Shown here: in pieces, positions 45,323-58,300 of the stretch | Layout of the letters: every line of letters begins with the position of its first letter | Position numbering within the stretch: position 1 is the first letter of the stretch | Assembly: GCF_029873635.1 (NCBI RefSeq) | Contig: NC_080422.1 | Location: forward strand, 2,646,001 to 2,710,000 | DNA: 64,000 nt | From: Malania oleifera | Taxonomy: Eukaryota > Streptophyta > Magnoliopsida > Santalales > Ximeniaceae | Reading direction: 5' to 3' | Notes under the pieces: model-generated | Database searches by the model: none | What the model saw: the letters and a program-made list of their open reading frames with translations, nothing else | Told to the model about the DNA's origin: nothing | Translations under genes and position numbers: made by a program

Positions 45323-45419
45323 CAGAGTAATCAAGAAGGGTTATTTAGATTTAAGATCGGGATAATTCTCAATTAATCACTGACTCGACTCTCAAGCGTC
45401 CCCAACGGAGTCGCCAGGT
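45323..45419 (-). mobile_element. primer site and first internal bases of the Ogre-like element
   Basis: Directly below the LTR end (GTCGCGACA at 45428-45420 on the minus strand) is ACCTGGCGACTCCGTTGGGGA, matching the 3' end of a plant tRNA-Arg (GGAGTCGCCA) from memory. About 75 more internal bases follow before the SIRE-like element begins. Confidence 0.75.
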
Positions 45420-48400
45420 TGTCGCGACGTCCCAGTGGCAAAAATGGGATTTGTATTTTGAAAAAAGAATATTTAGTGGAAAAATAATGTGTGATGGAGT
45501 TGCCACTAACCTTTTGAAGTGCGGTTAAAACACTTTATTGCAACCCCGTTAGGGGTAGAATTGGTCTGCATCATCAGGGTCGGGTTTGGGAGTACGGTTA
45601 TGCGAGGGGAAGGTATTTGCACCCCCTACGGGCCCGTTCATACGAACGATTCCAAATTAACTAAAAATTATCCCAAAATAAATCTAATAAGCCTTTCAAA
45701 ATTACTTCCTTCCAAAAAATCAAAGAAAATGCACAAAACATATACTATATAGGTATTCCCTCAAAATCGGGGTAATTCAATACTCCGAAGAGTCCATACC
45801 CTTTGTTGCAATCATTGGGATGGAAAATCGAGAAAATAGGATACAAAAATACACTCTCGGAGTTTTGAAATCAATAGGATTTTCTAAATATGAAAATAGT
45901 ATATTTTGGAGGTTTTCAGACTCCTTTGTGACAAAAACAGACCTTAAAAATATTTTTTTGTGATTTTTCTAAGACTTTTCTGGATTTTCGTGATTTTTTC
46001 AAGTGCAAAGACATTTTTGAAATTTCCGATTTTTTGGTGATTTTTCAATATTTTTCCAGAAGTGATTAAATAACAAAAAGGGAATTAAGGAAAAATCCGC
46101 AAAAGTTGAAAAAAAAAAAGGGAAATAAAATGGAAGGGTAAACCGGTTTCACACAGGTTCAAAAGACCTAACTGACTCGAGAAAGAACCAATTCAAGAAG
46201 GGTCGACCCGTTTTAGGCCCGGTCATGGCTAAGTCAACCTGCAGCGCCCATGGGACGCGTGCGAGAGGGACAAAGTACTAGAAACAGTCTTCATGTCCCA
46301 AAACATTTTTCCAATTTTTATCTTTTCTATTCTTAGAAAATTTCCATATCTCTCTAGTCTCAAATATCGAAAAGATAAATAATGAAAGTCAGACTAAGAA
46401 TATTTTCTGAATTTTCTCCTAAATTTTTCCTTTTTATGATTTTTTATATCCCTACAAATGTACAATAGTCACAAGTATATATACAAGAATAATGCAAATA
46501 GGATGGAGTGAGATAGAATATCATAGTGCATGTGTGTGACGTGCATGCATGGGATGTTTGGGTGTGTGAGTGGGTAATGCATGAATCAATGTGTGCAGGT
46601 GTGTGCAGTGAGTGTGTGCGAGTGGGCGATGCGTGAATCAATGTGTGTGCAAGTGTGTGTAGTGAGTGTGTGCGAGTGGGGGTGAAACAGTGTGTTTTAG
46701 TGTGTGTAGCAATGTGTTGATGTGTGTATTTGGGTAAGCTTCTGTGTGTGGTTTAGGGTGTGTAAAGGTGTGTGTTGGTGTGAGTTTTCTGGGTGTGTAA
46801 GGGCATGAATGGTGGTCGGGGTTCAATGGTGTGTGTGTGGGTGTGCATTGCTGCATGCGAGAGTTGTACGCGGGTGGTTGTGGCTGGAGTTGGGCTATCG
46901 GAGTTGGTGATGTGGGTGGTTGCGGCTGTATGCGTGTGGGTATGGAAGCTATGAGCGAGGCATGGAGTTGTGCAGTGGGTGAGAGGTCAAGGATGGTGGT
47001 CACAGCTATGAGTGGGGTTTTGTGTGTGTTGACGCATTGCCGAAATTGGAGTTGGCCGCAGCTAGGGGTGCATGGGTCGTGGAGGTGTCGTGTTAACAGA
47101 GTTGCAGGCAATTTGCGTTGGTGGGCGAGTGTTGTGCGTAAGGGTGTATTGAGTATGTGCGTGAGCTGTGTGTTAGCTGTGGTGTACCGTGGCTGTTTTC
47201 AACAATTGAACCTTATCAACTCAAATTCGTTCTCAATGAGCAAGCAAACCCACCAAGAACACAATGACGCTTTTCAGCACCACAATTTTATCATCATAAA
47301 GTCACTAAATATTAAACAAGCGTCCGTTCTTCTGGCAACTCCACAAAGTTCCACATACTTCATACGATCAACCATCCTCCCAACTTTGATTCATCCATAC
47401 TAACCATTCCAAACTACTTCCTCTTCAACTATCACGACTCAAAAGCAGATTATAACCAATCAGGGATTAAATCCACCGTTATTCTCATTATTTCTTCGAC
47501 TAAAATCAATGATTCAATAACAAAAGACCTGAGTTTCCATCAAACGCACAATTCATGGAAACTTGAGACGGAAGCTAGATGTACCTTCGTTGATCCCAGG
47601 TGAATGGCAGATATGGAATTTTAACCAAGCTGTCAAGAGCGGGGGTTAGCGTTCTTGGTGCAGCACCGTTGTTGCCAGTGGTGGTGACGACACCGGGCTG
47701 GGTGACGACTGAGGGTGACCTCGGCTGCTGGTTTGCTGCGGTGAGTTGGTGATGGTGATTGGAGCTGTTTGAGGCCGAAGGCGTTGTCAAGATCTCAGAG
47801 TTGATGGGGCAGCCGGAGTGAGGTTGTGCTGGTTTGCGAGGAGTAATGATGAAGCTCGGGCTATGGCTATCTTGTTCTGCGGCCGAACGAGGGAACTGAA
47901 GAACAGCTGGTCTTGGCACGACGACACCAGGAGTGGTGTAACGACAACGTGAGGGTGGCGAGGGTGGATATGGCCGAGATGGTTTCCAGAGAAATCCGAT
48001 GAAGAGAAAGAGAGCTGGGAGAGAGATGTAGCTGCTGGTTTGCTGGCTTGGTTGGAAACGAGAGGTTAAAAGAGGAGCTAAGTGTCGGTTCTGGGAGTCT
48101 CGGAGAGGAAGTCTGGATCCCGGCTGTCTAGTATGTGAAAGGGAAGACGTGGGTGGCCGAGATCTGTGCAGTGAAGGTCACGGGTGTTACCGCTGCGGTT
48201 GTGAGTGAGGTCAGATCTGCTGTGGGAGACGAGAGGGAAAACCAGAGAGAGATGGTGATGGGGGAGTCTCTGGCTGGAGCAGCTGTGTGATAGGTGGTTG
48301 CGGGTGAGTTTGCAAGTGCTGCAGGTGGTGTGAGTGGTTATGGGAGCAGTTGGGATGGTTGCTGGGCTGCGAAGGGGACCTGAGAGAGGAGGAAGTTGTG

Positions 48401-49365
48401 ATAGAGATGAGCAGTAGAGAGAGAGAGCTAGGGGCCGAGGGTGGTGCTGGTTTGGATGGGGGTTGCGGGTGCTACTCGTGGCCACGAGGGTGCTAAGGAG
48501 GCTGGAGATGGTTGAGAAGGAGATGGGGGGAGATACTGTGTGTGGTTTGGGGGCTGAGAGGGTAGTGCGAGGGAGTTTGAGAGGCTAGGTCTTCTCGGTG
48601 TTGCAGCGGGGACGAAGAGGGAAAACCAACGAGAGAGAGAGAAAGAGAGAGAGGATGAGAAGATGAACCGTGAATATTACCCCCCTTTCCAGTTGTGCTT
48701 GGTGCACTTATAAGGACTCTGTAGAGGGTTTTGGCGTGCAAAAGCACGCAGGAAGCAGGAAGCAGGAAGCAGGAAGAAAGAAAAAAAATCTTTAACAGAA
48801 AATATTCCTGCATGTGCTTTCTGTTGAGAGGGACCATTCACACGCTTTTCCTTTTCTTATTTTTTAATTTATTTTTTGTTGCTCCATTTTTTTCTTGCAA
48901 AAGGAAAGACTTGAGTTTGAGAATTAAAACTCGATTCCCGGCGACGGTGGACCCGGAATAAAAATGACTCAAAAAAAATTCATTTTAAAAATTAAACGAC
49001 TCGACTCCAAAAATTTTGAAAATTTTGGAAAAACTCAATTTAAAAATTGAAAATGCTCAAATTGAAAAATTCAATTTTAAAACCAAAGAGACTTATTTTT
49101 GAAAATTCCTGGACTCAATCTTAAAATAGGACTCCAATAAAATAGGACTCGATTTGAAAACTCATGACTCAATTAAAAATACCGGGACTCGGTTAACAAC
49201 ATAGGAACTCACATAAAAAATATCGAGATTCGATTAAAAAAACTGGGACTCAATTTAAAATACCGGACTTTTCACAAAAAGGTCCTCCAATTTTCGGGAT
49301 TCGGAATCAAATTTTATTGCACTAGATCTTTCTAAAATGATTTGGTAAAAATTAGGGTGTCTACA
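45420..49365 (-). mobile_element. long LTR (3.9 kb), Ogre/Tat-like, 5' LTR
   Basis: On the minus strand it starts TGTAGACACC (49365) and ends CGTCGCGACA (45420). It shares the TGTAGACACC start, the GAGTC/TTTTAAATTGAG-rich first part, the GAGTCCTTATAA TATA context (near 48715) and the terminal GTCGCGACA with the LTR at 13142-18182. It is adjacent to its primer site, so it is a 5' LTR. No 3' partner was found in the window. The many frames at 46440-48840 are Thr/Pro/His-rich LTR sequence in the same place as those at 13906-15954. Confidence 0.8.
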
Positions 49366-50640
49366 CAATTGATGTAATCAGTGCGTGAGAGTGCAAATAA
49401 TGTAATCTTTGTATCACACAATATGTTAAATCTAAATGCTTAAACAAATATATTAACCACACTTCAGATATCTCAACAGATGATTTCTCTGAATGTATAA
49501 AGCTCAAGAGATGTATAGATTTTGTTTGCAAAAAGGGTTTGATCTTTGTGTTCAACAAATAATATTAATCAAGAAATATTGCAACAAAGATCTTTAGCAC
49601 ATAAACAAATATCTCTTCAAAAATTTCTCAAAATGAAACTCACTAGATATTTGAAAATGATTTGAAAGTATTTTAGCAACCAAAATCAAATACGAACTTC
49701 TTAAGTTATTGCAATAATAGTGCAATACTCATAAGCTCAAACGAAGCCTTCTTAGGAAAGACTTATCAATAAAACCTCCTAAGAAAACTTGAGGACTTGC
49801 TCTCAAATAAAATAATATAAAATACTCACAAATTTGAGAGAGCAATCCTATAAAACAAGAACACTCAAATCGAACTTACAAATGAATTTTTGGCAATATG
49901 ACAAGGTAAGTATGAGTATAGGACATTTGGAAGTAAGAGAGAATGATTTTGAAATTCAGAGAAAAATCACTAATCGAGTTTGCTAATCTTATCAGAATTA
50001 TTCCAAATGAAGAGGTATATATAGACTTCCCCTTAATTATAGCCGTTCGGGACATATATGGAATAATTATAAAAGTTTTAATATATTTTAAGCAAATTAA
50101 CCCCGTTTAAATATTTTAACCACGGTAAAAACAATGGGGCAACCCGAGAGCACCAGTTGACCAAAGCAGGTTCGGTTGACTGAGCTGTGCTGAGTTCGGT
50201 CGACTGGCCATAAATTGAACTACAAGTTCGGTCAACCAGACATGGAGGTTCCAGTGCGATTTTTCTATTTAGGGCGGTTCGGTCGATCAGGAACTTTTTG
50301 AACTAATTAGTTCGGTCGACCAAACCGTTGAGTTCTCACACGTGGGAACTCAGTCGATCAGGTGGTTGGCATGCAATTTTGGCATGGTTGACTAGATGGT
50401 CAAAGTGTTGACTCCTAGAGAGTTCGGTCAACCTGGTGATAATGAACTGGGTAAGTTCGGTCAACCGGGCTGTGGTCAAAGTGTTGACCCGACACCGATT
50501 CGATTGACCGGGAGGAATTTGTACTTGAGAGTACAATTGACCGAATGTGCATATTTAGTGCATTTCGGTCCTGTTTAAGCATGCAATCACTCTATTTATT
50601 TAACCAAACATATATGTGTATGTGTGAGTGTCCTATGGTC
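49366..50640 (-). mobile_element. LTR-like region with GTTCGGTCGACC array
   Basis: About nine variants of GTTCGGTCGACC or GTTCGGTCAACC lie at 50169-50510. Downstream on the minus strand is a TATA box (TATATATA, 50016-50023) followed by AG-rich sequence. The layout is that of a U3 to R segment in an LTR. No termini were recognised on the right; the left is cut by the Ogre-like LTR at 49365. It is a probable fragment of an unassigned LTR element. Confidence 0.5.
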
Positions 50641-51411
50641 ATTCTAGGTATTTTTTTTTTCATTTGAGCTTACCCATCATACTATACAGATGATGCATAT
50701 GGTTATTACAATTCAAACCCTATTTACTATTACAGACGCTTAAAGAATAATGAAATTAAATGAAACATAAATTAGGTCTTCAACTTCAATTCCTTGTGCC
50801 ATCATATTGATCTATCAATCAGTATACCTGCACATAACCTCAAACACCCATAAAATACAACAGATATTTGTCATTGTAAAAACCGAGCGTGACTTATAAG
50901 GTCAATAAATAGATAATAAGAAAATAACAGACATCTCCATCATGAAATTTGGAAGTAGTTATTCTTTATTTATTCTTTATTATGAACTCATAAAAATGTT
51001 TCACATTATTATTTGTTTAATAGTAAAACATAATTTCTTGTACAACTAATTGTATCTAACCTACTAAAACTAAACAATTCTTCAGAACAGGCATTCCGCA
51101 AATCAAACGTAACCTAAGTTTAGAAGTTTAGTTTTCCATAATACTATATACAAATATGAGTGTTAATACTCTTGCTAATTTATGCCCTCCTACGCACCCT
51201 TATTTGGTTTAATCATATGTTTGGAGATACCTTAAATTTAAATTTGTATTGGATTTGAATAAGATGTGATACAAAATTATATTAAAATTCATTTAAATCC
51301 AATCAAATTCAAATCCAAATATGAAATTCATACCGGCAAATATAGCATAAATGTATTATGTATTTCTATTTATGTTTGTCTGCTTTTTTTTTTTTTATTA
51401 TTATATAAAAT

Positions 51412-51451
<40 letters not shown>

Positions 51452-51700
51452 GTAAACTAAAACAAAATCAAAGACGGGTCACTAGATAGGAAATTAAAAA
51501 TAATTTTTACACAACTAAAAAATTAATTATTTATTATTTCACATGTAATGCAGACTTATTTATTTAAATTATTTGAAGTAAATCTACAGTAAATATATTT
51601 ATTAGCCTCGGAAAAGAACATCCTTACAATTTTTATATTTTTCATTTTTTAAATTTTTATTAATGTATTTTGGTCGGAGGGTACATTTTTATTTATTTAA
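50641..51700. other. intergenic with (TA)n run
   Basis: AT-rich. A (TA)n microsatellite lies at about 51411-51450. No coding or RNA gene recognised. Confidence 0.6.
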
Positions 51701-51719
51701 TTGGGGCAGAGACATAATT

Positions 51720-51930
51720 ATATTAAATTAGAGGGGCATGCAGGTTAAAGGGAGGGGCAACTGGGCCACGTGGTCCGGCATTAGTAAACTCCTTTGTCCC
51801 CTCTCATGATTTCTCTATTCACGCCGCCCTCCCATTGCGTGACACGTGGCAAATTCCATCTTCGCTCAACCACTTTTCATAATCCTAAGTGCTTTTGCCC
51901 CCTCCCCCAACCCCTCATGGCCCAATGGAC
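51720..51930. promoter_or_regulatory. GC-richer patch with CACGTG motifs, no adjacent ORF
   Basis: Contains GGCCACGTGGTC near 51765 and GACACGTGGC near 51841, with CT-rich runs downstream. This resembles a plant promoter and leader, but no coding segment follows on either strand for more than 2 kb. It may be a relic or the start of a non-coding RNA. Confidence 0.25.
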
Positions 51931-54060
51931 ATATATTAAAAATGCTAGATTTGGGTTATAACTTTTAACTCTTTTTTTTTAATAACCGGAGCTGTGATTT
52001 GGGCAAGTCTTTCAAATCCACTAGGTCACACCAAACAGGATGAAAATATTGCCGCCCATCTATTTCTCTAGGTAAATAACAAGTAAAAAATCGAACTTAA
52101 AATTTACCTTCCATCTATTGATGTATTTACAATGGACTTATATTGTTACTATACACACACATCAAATGTATAGTAGTCATTTTCTTTTATGTTGAGTCAA
52201 ACACCGACATGAGAATCCTATGCACATTATTTAGAATCTTATCGTGCGAATCAAACAAAAATATTCCCATTAGACATGAGAATATTTTTAATACTTTAAA
52301 CTGAACACCTCATTGACGATTTCAAATAACGAGCACAGTAGCTCTTTTAACCAATAATAAATTATCGGGTTGAAGATATTATATGACATTTAGGCTCGAG
52401 GCAACGCCACTAAGCTAGATTTGTAATTTACTGCTTAACACCAATTTATCGAAGCATCAAATGAGAAATAACTTATTTGGTGCTCATCAATACAAATTAC
52501 TTATTTGAGAATTTGAAGTGACTATTATCAGTATCAAAATTTTCACTCTTCACTTAGAGTTCTTTTGGGTCAAAGATTTTGCTTGGGAGAAGAAAAGGAA
52601 AGGAAAAAAAAAGGAATAAACTCATTTTTCGTTGTATTTTTCTTTTCTATTAATTACTATTGAAAATTAAAATTTATTTTAATATAACTAAAAATTAAGA
52701 AAAATCAAATATTTATAATGTGTAAAATCAAAATTTTGTTTATAAATTTGGTATATTTTTATTTTCTTTCTCACTTTCCTTGATTACCAAACATGAAAAT
52801 ATCGATTCCTTAATATTTCCCTTTTTTTTTTCTCTAATTTTTTTCGAATTTCAAACAAAACCTTAATAAACGTATAAGTTTATAAATTTTCCTAAAGAGC
52901 TTGTAAAAATTAAGACATAGGATAGTAAAGAGATAGACTCGCCTTACAACAAATACCATCTTTTAAGTGATATAATATTTTTTTTTTCCCGATTCCTTAA
53001 TATGACTTTTTTTTTCTCTCTCATATATAACTACCTATATTATTATATAAAGAAAAAGTTTTGACTACATTAAATCTTCATATTTTTTGTCACATAATAT
53101 TTTCATTTTGTTCTTAAAGTCAGAACTAACATTTAATATAATTAAATTAAATAATTATTTTCAAAATAAAAAAGGAAAAATTTAAAGTTTAAAATTACTT
53201 TAATTACTCACCTTTTGACTTAATTTTTCCTCCTCATTTAAAATCCTTTTTTCTACCTTTTAACCGTCATATTAATATTTTTCTCTATTTTTTAAAAATC
53301 TTTTCTCCATATTCATTTTATTCATTCAAGAAAAAACAATTAATATCGTTCTTACTTAAATTTTCTTCCTTATTTTCTCTCTACATTTACCTTTTTACCT
53401 TCTCTATCATCATTTTTTCTCTTTATTATTTTCCCTTCCTCTTTTTCGTTGGGGAAGAAAAAAGTAGTTAAGCCTTTATGCGCACATCTTTATATTATTT
53501 TTTATAAAAGCATCAAATAATTAGTCTCTCATTCCTAAAATATGTAAAGTAAGTTTTGACCTACTATCGTCTATCTCTCAGATATTTAATTATTACAAAG
53601 TTTTATAAATGTCTTTAACAATAAAAATTACTGTCCACTTAGTTTTGTTTAAAAAATTATAATATTTATGTAAAAATGAACAAAACAAAAAGTTTTTAAC
53701 ATTATTTACTTGTGAAAATAGCTTTATTTTTTATTTTTAAATTACAAAAATCTGATATAGAGAGCTTTATTTTTTATTTTTTATTTTTTTTCTAAATTAT
53801 TTTGTAACTAGGAGGGTGGAGTTTATATTTTGAACTTTAAATTGTATTGATTATAATAAAATATAGTATAAGATTGTACTAATTTTTTTAAAAATCTTCA
53901 CAAATTATAAGACATGCGGCAAAATTCATGGTCCTGAGTTGAAAAACTTAAAAATAAATAATGACAAATTATTTATACAATTAATTAACAAAATATTTAT
54001 TTTTTATTTTTTGAGGATGAATCTCAAAAACTAATTAAAAATAAGTTAACATTTTTATAG
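51931..54060. other. intergenic, no gene seen
   Basis: Two kilobases of AT-rich DNA with poly-A/T runs and a CT-rich stretch near 53380-53450. No recognisable gene or element. Confidence 0.6.
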
Positions 54061-54297
54061 TTATTGGGAGACACGACCGGCCATATGGTGTGCTAGTGAA
54101 GAAGAGTGAGTCAGTTATTGTGAAAGGTAGTAAAAAGACTAGGGGTAGACTTAAAATAACTTATAAGGAGATATTGAGTATGAATTTAATAGTCCTAAAT
54201 CTATCAAAAGAAATGAAATTGTATAAATTAATATAAAATAGTTCATATAATCGATCTCATTTAGTGAGACTTAAAGTTTGATTTTGTTGTTGTTGTA
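54061..54297 (+). mobile_element. RTE-type LINE 3' end, second copy
   Basis: Related to 16295-16668: it shares AGGGGTAGACTTAAAATAAC-type sequence, AATCTATCAAAAGAAATG and a (TTG)n tail. It is shorter and more diverged, with no clear target duplication. Only the last ~235 bp of the LINE is present. Confidence 0.75.
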
Positions 54298-54634
54298 TTT
54301 TAGAATGATATTTAATTTTTTTTATTTAACGATACTTTGAATGAACCTAAAGATTTGATAATTTAACTTTTACTCTACGAGAAAAAAACATTTAAAAATC
54401 ACACGTTAAAAAAACACGAAAAAAATTAGGTGCCACAATTTTTCAAAATATGAAATTAGCACTTGCGAGAGTCTTGCTAGTGACAACACATCAAAATGTA
54501 AGTTTTATAAAAAATAATTTTGAATATTAATATAAATACACATGATTAGCATGCACTAAAGAAAACGTTGCATGCAAGTTTTTATTTATTTTTTCTTCCC
54601 CATGATTCGTCTTTCCATGTTACCCACTGAAATG

Positions 54635-54725
54635 TTATGGGCTTAGAATTGAGTTGGGCCCGGAGGCCCACGACACGTGGTGGCGCGCTTCGCTCTTCGA
54701 TCTACTTTTCTCTCTCGGGCTCTGA
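54635..54725 (+). promoter_or_regulatory. promoter of the 54936/55360 gene pair
   Basis: A compact cluster of ATGGGCTT, TGGGCCCGG, AGGCCCA and CACGTGG words within ~45 bp (54636-54682). These are site-II (TCP-type) and G-box-type plant promoter elements. GA-rich leader sequence follows from 54760. No TATA box is evident, which is usual for site-II promoters of housekeeping genes. Confidence 0.55.
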
Positions 54726-54935
54726 AAGCAGAAAAAAGAAGAATAGAAGATCAAACAGAGTGGAGAAGGAAGGAGAGAGAGGGAGAGAGAGAAAGGGAGG
54801 GGGGAGAGAGAGAGTATCATAACGAAATAATTCGATTAGGGGGTTCGTTATTATTGCTGCCACCGGGGGAGGAGAGAGAGAGAGTGAAGGAGGTAGTGGG
54901 GGCGGGTACGGGTGCAGGGGGTGCACCGGTTGGTG

Positions 54936-55214
54936 ATGGTGTATCAGTTGAAGAGGGCAGCAGTGATTCTGGTGGCATTATGGTTTTCAGTCTTCTTCTC
55001 CGGCGGTGATGTTCGGAGAGGGATCTTCTTCGTCGAAGGCAGCAGCACCAGCGGCGGCGGAGGCGGCGCAAGGAGCGGCGGGTTTATCGGCGGCGGCGGG
55101 GGGTTCGGATTATGGGCTTCGTCTTCTTTGCCTTCCAATGTCGGAATAGCCATCGCCGTGACGGCCATGGCCGGCATCGCCTTGGCTGCCACCGTCGTCT
55201 ACTCTAGAAGGTAA
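54936..55214 (+). CDS. small glycine-rich membrane protein, 92 aa
   Basis: The frame is open from further upstream, but 54936 is the first ATG in it (MVYQLKRAAVILVALWF). Residues ~8-22 are a hydrophobic N-terminal segment that fits a signal peptide or anchor. Residues ~36-60 are Ser/Gly-rich with GGGGG runs, and ~70-88 form a second hydrophobic helix (VGIAIAVTAMAGIALAATVV). The end is YSRR then TAA. I do not recognise the family. The stop is only 145 bp before the ATG of the TBC gene and the promoter-like cluster lies upstream of both, so it may be translated from the same transcript (long uORF or dicistron) or be a separate short gene with overlapping transcription. Confidence 0.6.
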   Translation: MVYQLKRAAVILVALWFSVFFSGGDVRRGIFFVEGSSTSGGGGGARSGGFIGGGGGFGLWASSSLPSNVGIAIAVTAMAGIALAATVVYSRR

Positions 55215-55359
55215 TCAAATCGAATCAAATCAAACCATACCGATCAATCAATCGGAGTAGTAACCTGACCTCACATCGTCAGCACTTGACAAAACCCTAG
55301 AAAATAGAAAGGAAAAAAAAACCCTAGGTAGGTAGATGCTTACGGAACAGAAACACTTA

Positions 55360-58300
55360 ATGAGAGCGCTACGGCGAAGTAACACGTCATCGCCGTCGTC
55401 GTCGAATTCCTCTTCGCCGTCGTCGTCCTGGATTCATTTGCGATCGGTTCTATTAGTCGTTGCTTCCTCCTCACCAGTTTCCACGGATCGGTGAGTTTTT
55501 TTTTTTTTTCATCTCCTCTTGCTGCACATCCGTTGCTTTTCGCTCCTATGTGTTTTATCGAACTTGTTATTTTTTGCGTCTGGGAATTGGAATTTCCCTC
55601 ATTTCCTTGATTTTCAGCCCAGTCATTTTATCAAATTTGTTATGGTAGTGTTTGTCAAACGAACCTGGGTCTGCGAAACTAAAATTGTGTGAACTTGTGC
55701 ATATTTTAACACAAAATTGTATGAAATTTTGTTCAAATGTTTCGTGGCCTCAAATACGTAGTCCCAAACATTCATAGTGGCTATGGAATACTAATTTAAG
55801 ACTTAATTTGGAATTATGTGAATTTCAACCAATTTTTTTAGTACAATATTCTATGAAGTTTTATCCAAATGTACATATTCTAAATTTTCAGTTTCAAATT
55901 CGTATTCTCAATCACAGAGTCATAATTTGTTCTGTGGATCTGGATCTTGAACTTGCTCTATAGGATTGTGCTGTTTGTCATTCTCTAGCTCCAGTAGTTC
56001 TTTGTGGGACTGCTCTCTTCCCACTTCAGACTTTCAAGAGTCCATTTTGCTTTTTGTTAGACTTGTTCTTTGTGATTGCGTATTTATTGGGCTTGGAGTG
56101 CATGCACCTCTCATTTTACATGAGTGGCAGTAGATGGTGGTTAGTTGGATGCTTGTTTTTGTTTGGGTTTTCTCTTGTTTAGAAGGTTCAAGTTGTGAAC
56201 AGGGATTATTTGAGATCATTCATTGTACAGCCGTTTTTAAATATGGACCTTGGTTTAGATCTGGGGGTTGGGAGTTGGGACACGTAAACTACGTAGTAGT
56301 GATCTGGTAGTTGATAACTCTGTTTTGTAATTGGGGCTCTGTTTCTGTCAGTACTCTTTTTGTAAATCCTTATTTCAGCATCCCAATGCATGGAGCTGTT
56401 GTGAACAATGAATCCCATGCATAGAATTTGCACTTCAGTGTGGGTTTCCTCTTATATTTGTGTGTAAAGAATGTGAATCTTTTTTTTTTTTTTTTTGGTG
56501 TAACATTTGTCTAGCAAGTTGCTGGAAGTAGAATATTTGCCTTTTTCGCCCCATTTCCCTCTTCCCCATTAACATTTCTTATGTTTTTTGGTAAATTCTT
56601 TGAGGGGTCACCACTTCATGTTTTTTAGGCATGCAGATATTGATGTATGAGATTTACTAATGAAAGGAAATATGCTGTTTCTGTAAATCATATTCTGTCT
56701 TAACTGATGAGCTTTGAAGTTTTTATCCTTGTTTGTACATTTGCTTTCTGTTTGGTGTTCCAAGTTTATTGACTTATTTGTTGTAGCAAAATTATTTATT
56801 TTTCTTTATTTTTATGTTTTCAGGGGGAGTCTTAAATCACCTTGGTCGCGTAGGAGAAGGAAACATGCCCTGCTGCCCAAACAATGGAAAAGTCTGTTTA
56901 AGCCAGATGGAAAAATTTCTGATGGTGGAATTAAGTTTTTGAAGAAAGTTCGAAGCGGAGTATGTTATTAATTTTATGATTCCAATTGAACTGTAAACTT
57001 AAATTTGGCCTGGATTTAATGTAAGACTATTTATTGTTGGACACTGCTATCAAAATAAAAGTGGAACTTTGGCCAAGTATAAACTTACTTCCCTACTGGA
57101 TTTAATGTAAATGTACTTTTCTGTAGGGCGTTGATCCAAGTATAAGAGCAGAGGTTTGGCCGTTCCTCCTTGGAGTGTAAGCATTTTTACTACATTTGAA
57201 TGATTTTGATTTTCCCTACCTTTTTATTACTTGTGATATAATTTCTCTAATCCTAGCAATTGTGCCAACCTCTGGATTGCATATCAATTGTGGGTGTGAA
57301 AGGATTTGTGATTTCCTGTTGATAATATTATAATAACATTGCTTTAAACAAGTTATCAGAAAAACTTGTTGAAATATGTGTTGATGTTAGTATTGTGTGG
57401 CTCTAAAACAATTATTATTTGAGTTCTCTCCAAGTGCATTCTTGTACAATTGCACACCTCCACTCTATTTTATATGACCCCCCTTCGAAGTGGTTTTAGG
57501 CTGTATGCTTCAATGACATTCCTTAGCATTGTGTGGCTCTTAAACAATTATTATTTGAGTTCTCTCCAAGTGCATTGTCTTGTACAATTGCACACCTCCA
57601 CTATATTTTATATGACCACTGTTTGAAGTGGTTTTAGGCTATATGCAATGACATTCCTTAGTAATAATCCTAATCTAAACTATGGTTGAGAAGGCTGCTT
57701 CTGTCTGTGGATTGCAATGTCTTACCTGTGTGGGTTTCTTTGTGTAAGACCTTCCTACTGTCATGTCAGGGTCTTGGCCCCATTACTCCTTTGTGTCTGT
57801 CCCGTATAAAGTTTTTCCTTTCAGGAAATTTTTATGAGCATATGTTTCTAATTTCTATCCTATAACTTGTAAGTTAAACAGATATGTGAGGTGAACTGTT
57901 ACATTAAATATGTGAGGTGAACTGTTAGACTCTGTTACAATAGATAAGTGAGGTGTCCTGTTTACCATTTAGCTGGGGAACCTTTTCCTTTACGCAATTG
58001 GAAGAAGTCTTCATGTGCTAACTAGCACTCACTATATTTGACCATTTTCCTTGATATTCCCTTGCAACCTTTATCATTTTTACTATATGGAAATGTGATT
58101 TAGTGAAGGCTATTTCTTGTTTTTCCCTTTCCATTCATGCATTTTCTTGTTGGGTGTTTTTCTTTCATTGATGGTCAGAGTGCCCAAAAGTTAATATTCG
58201 TTCCATTGTTGGTTTTTCTTAATACAGCTATGACGTGAATAGTTCCAAGGAAGAAAGAAATTCCATAAAAGCGCAGAAGAGGTAATTGCACCAAGATCAT

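Noticed and set aside
54637-54822. Reading frame in the GA-rich leader upstream of 54936
   Set aside because: It is made of GA-rich codons (Arg, Glu, Gly) across a purine-rich 5' UTR and starts in the promoter-like cluster.
54912-54935. Upstream non-ATG start for the 92-aa ORF (GTG at 54912)
   Set aside because: GTG starts are not usual in plant nuclear genes and an ATG follows eight codons later at the natural start of the hydrophobic N-terminus.
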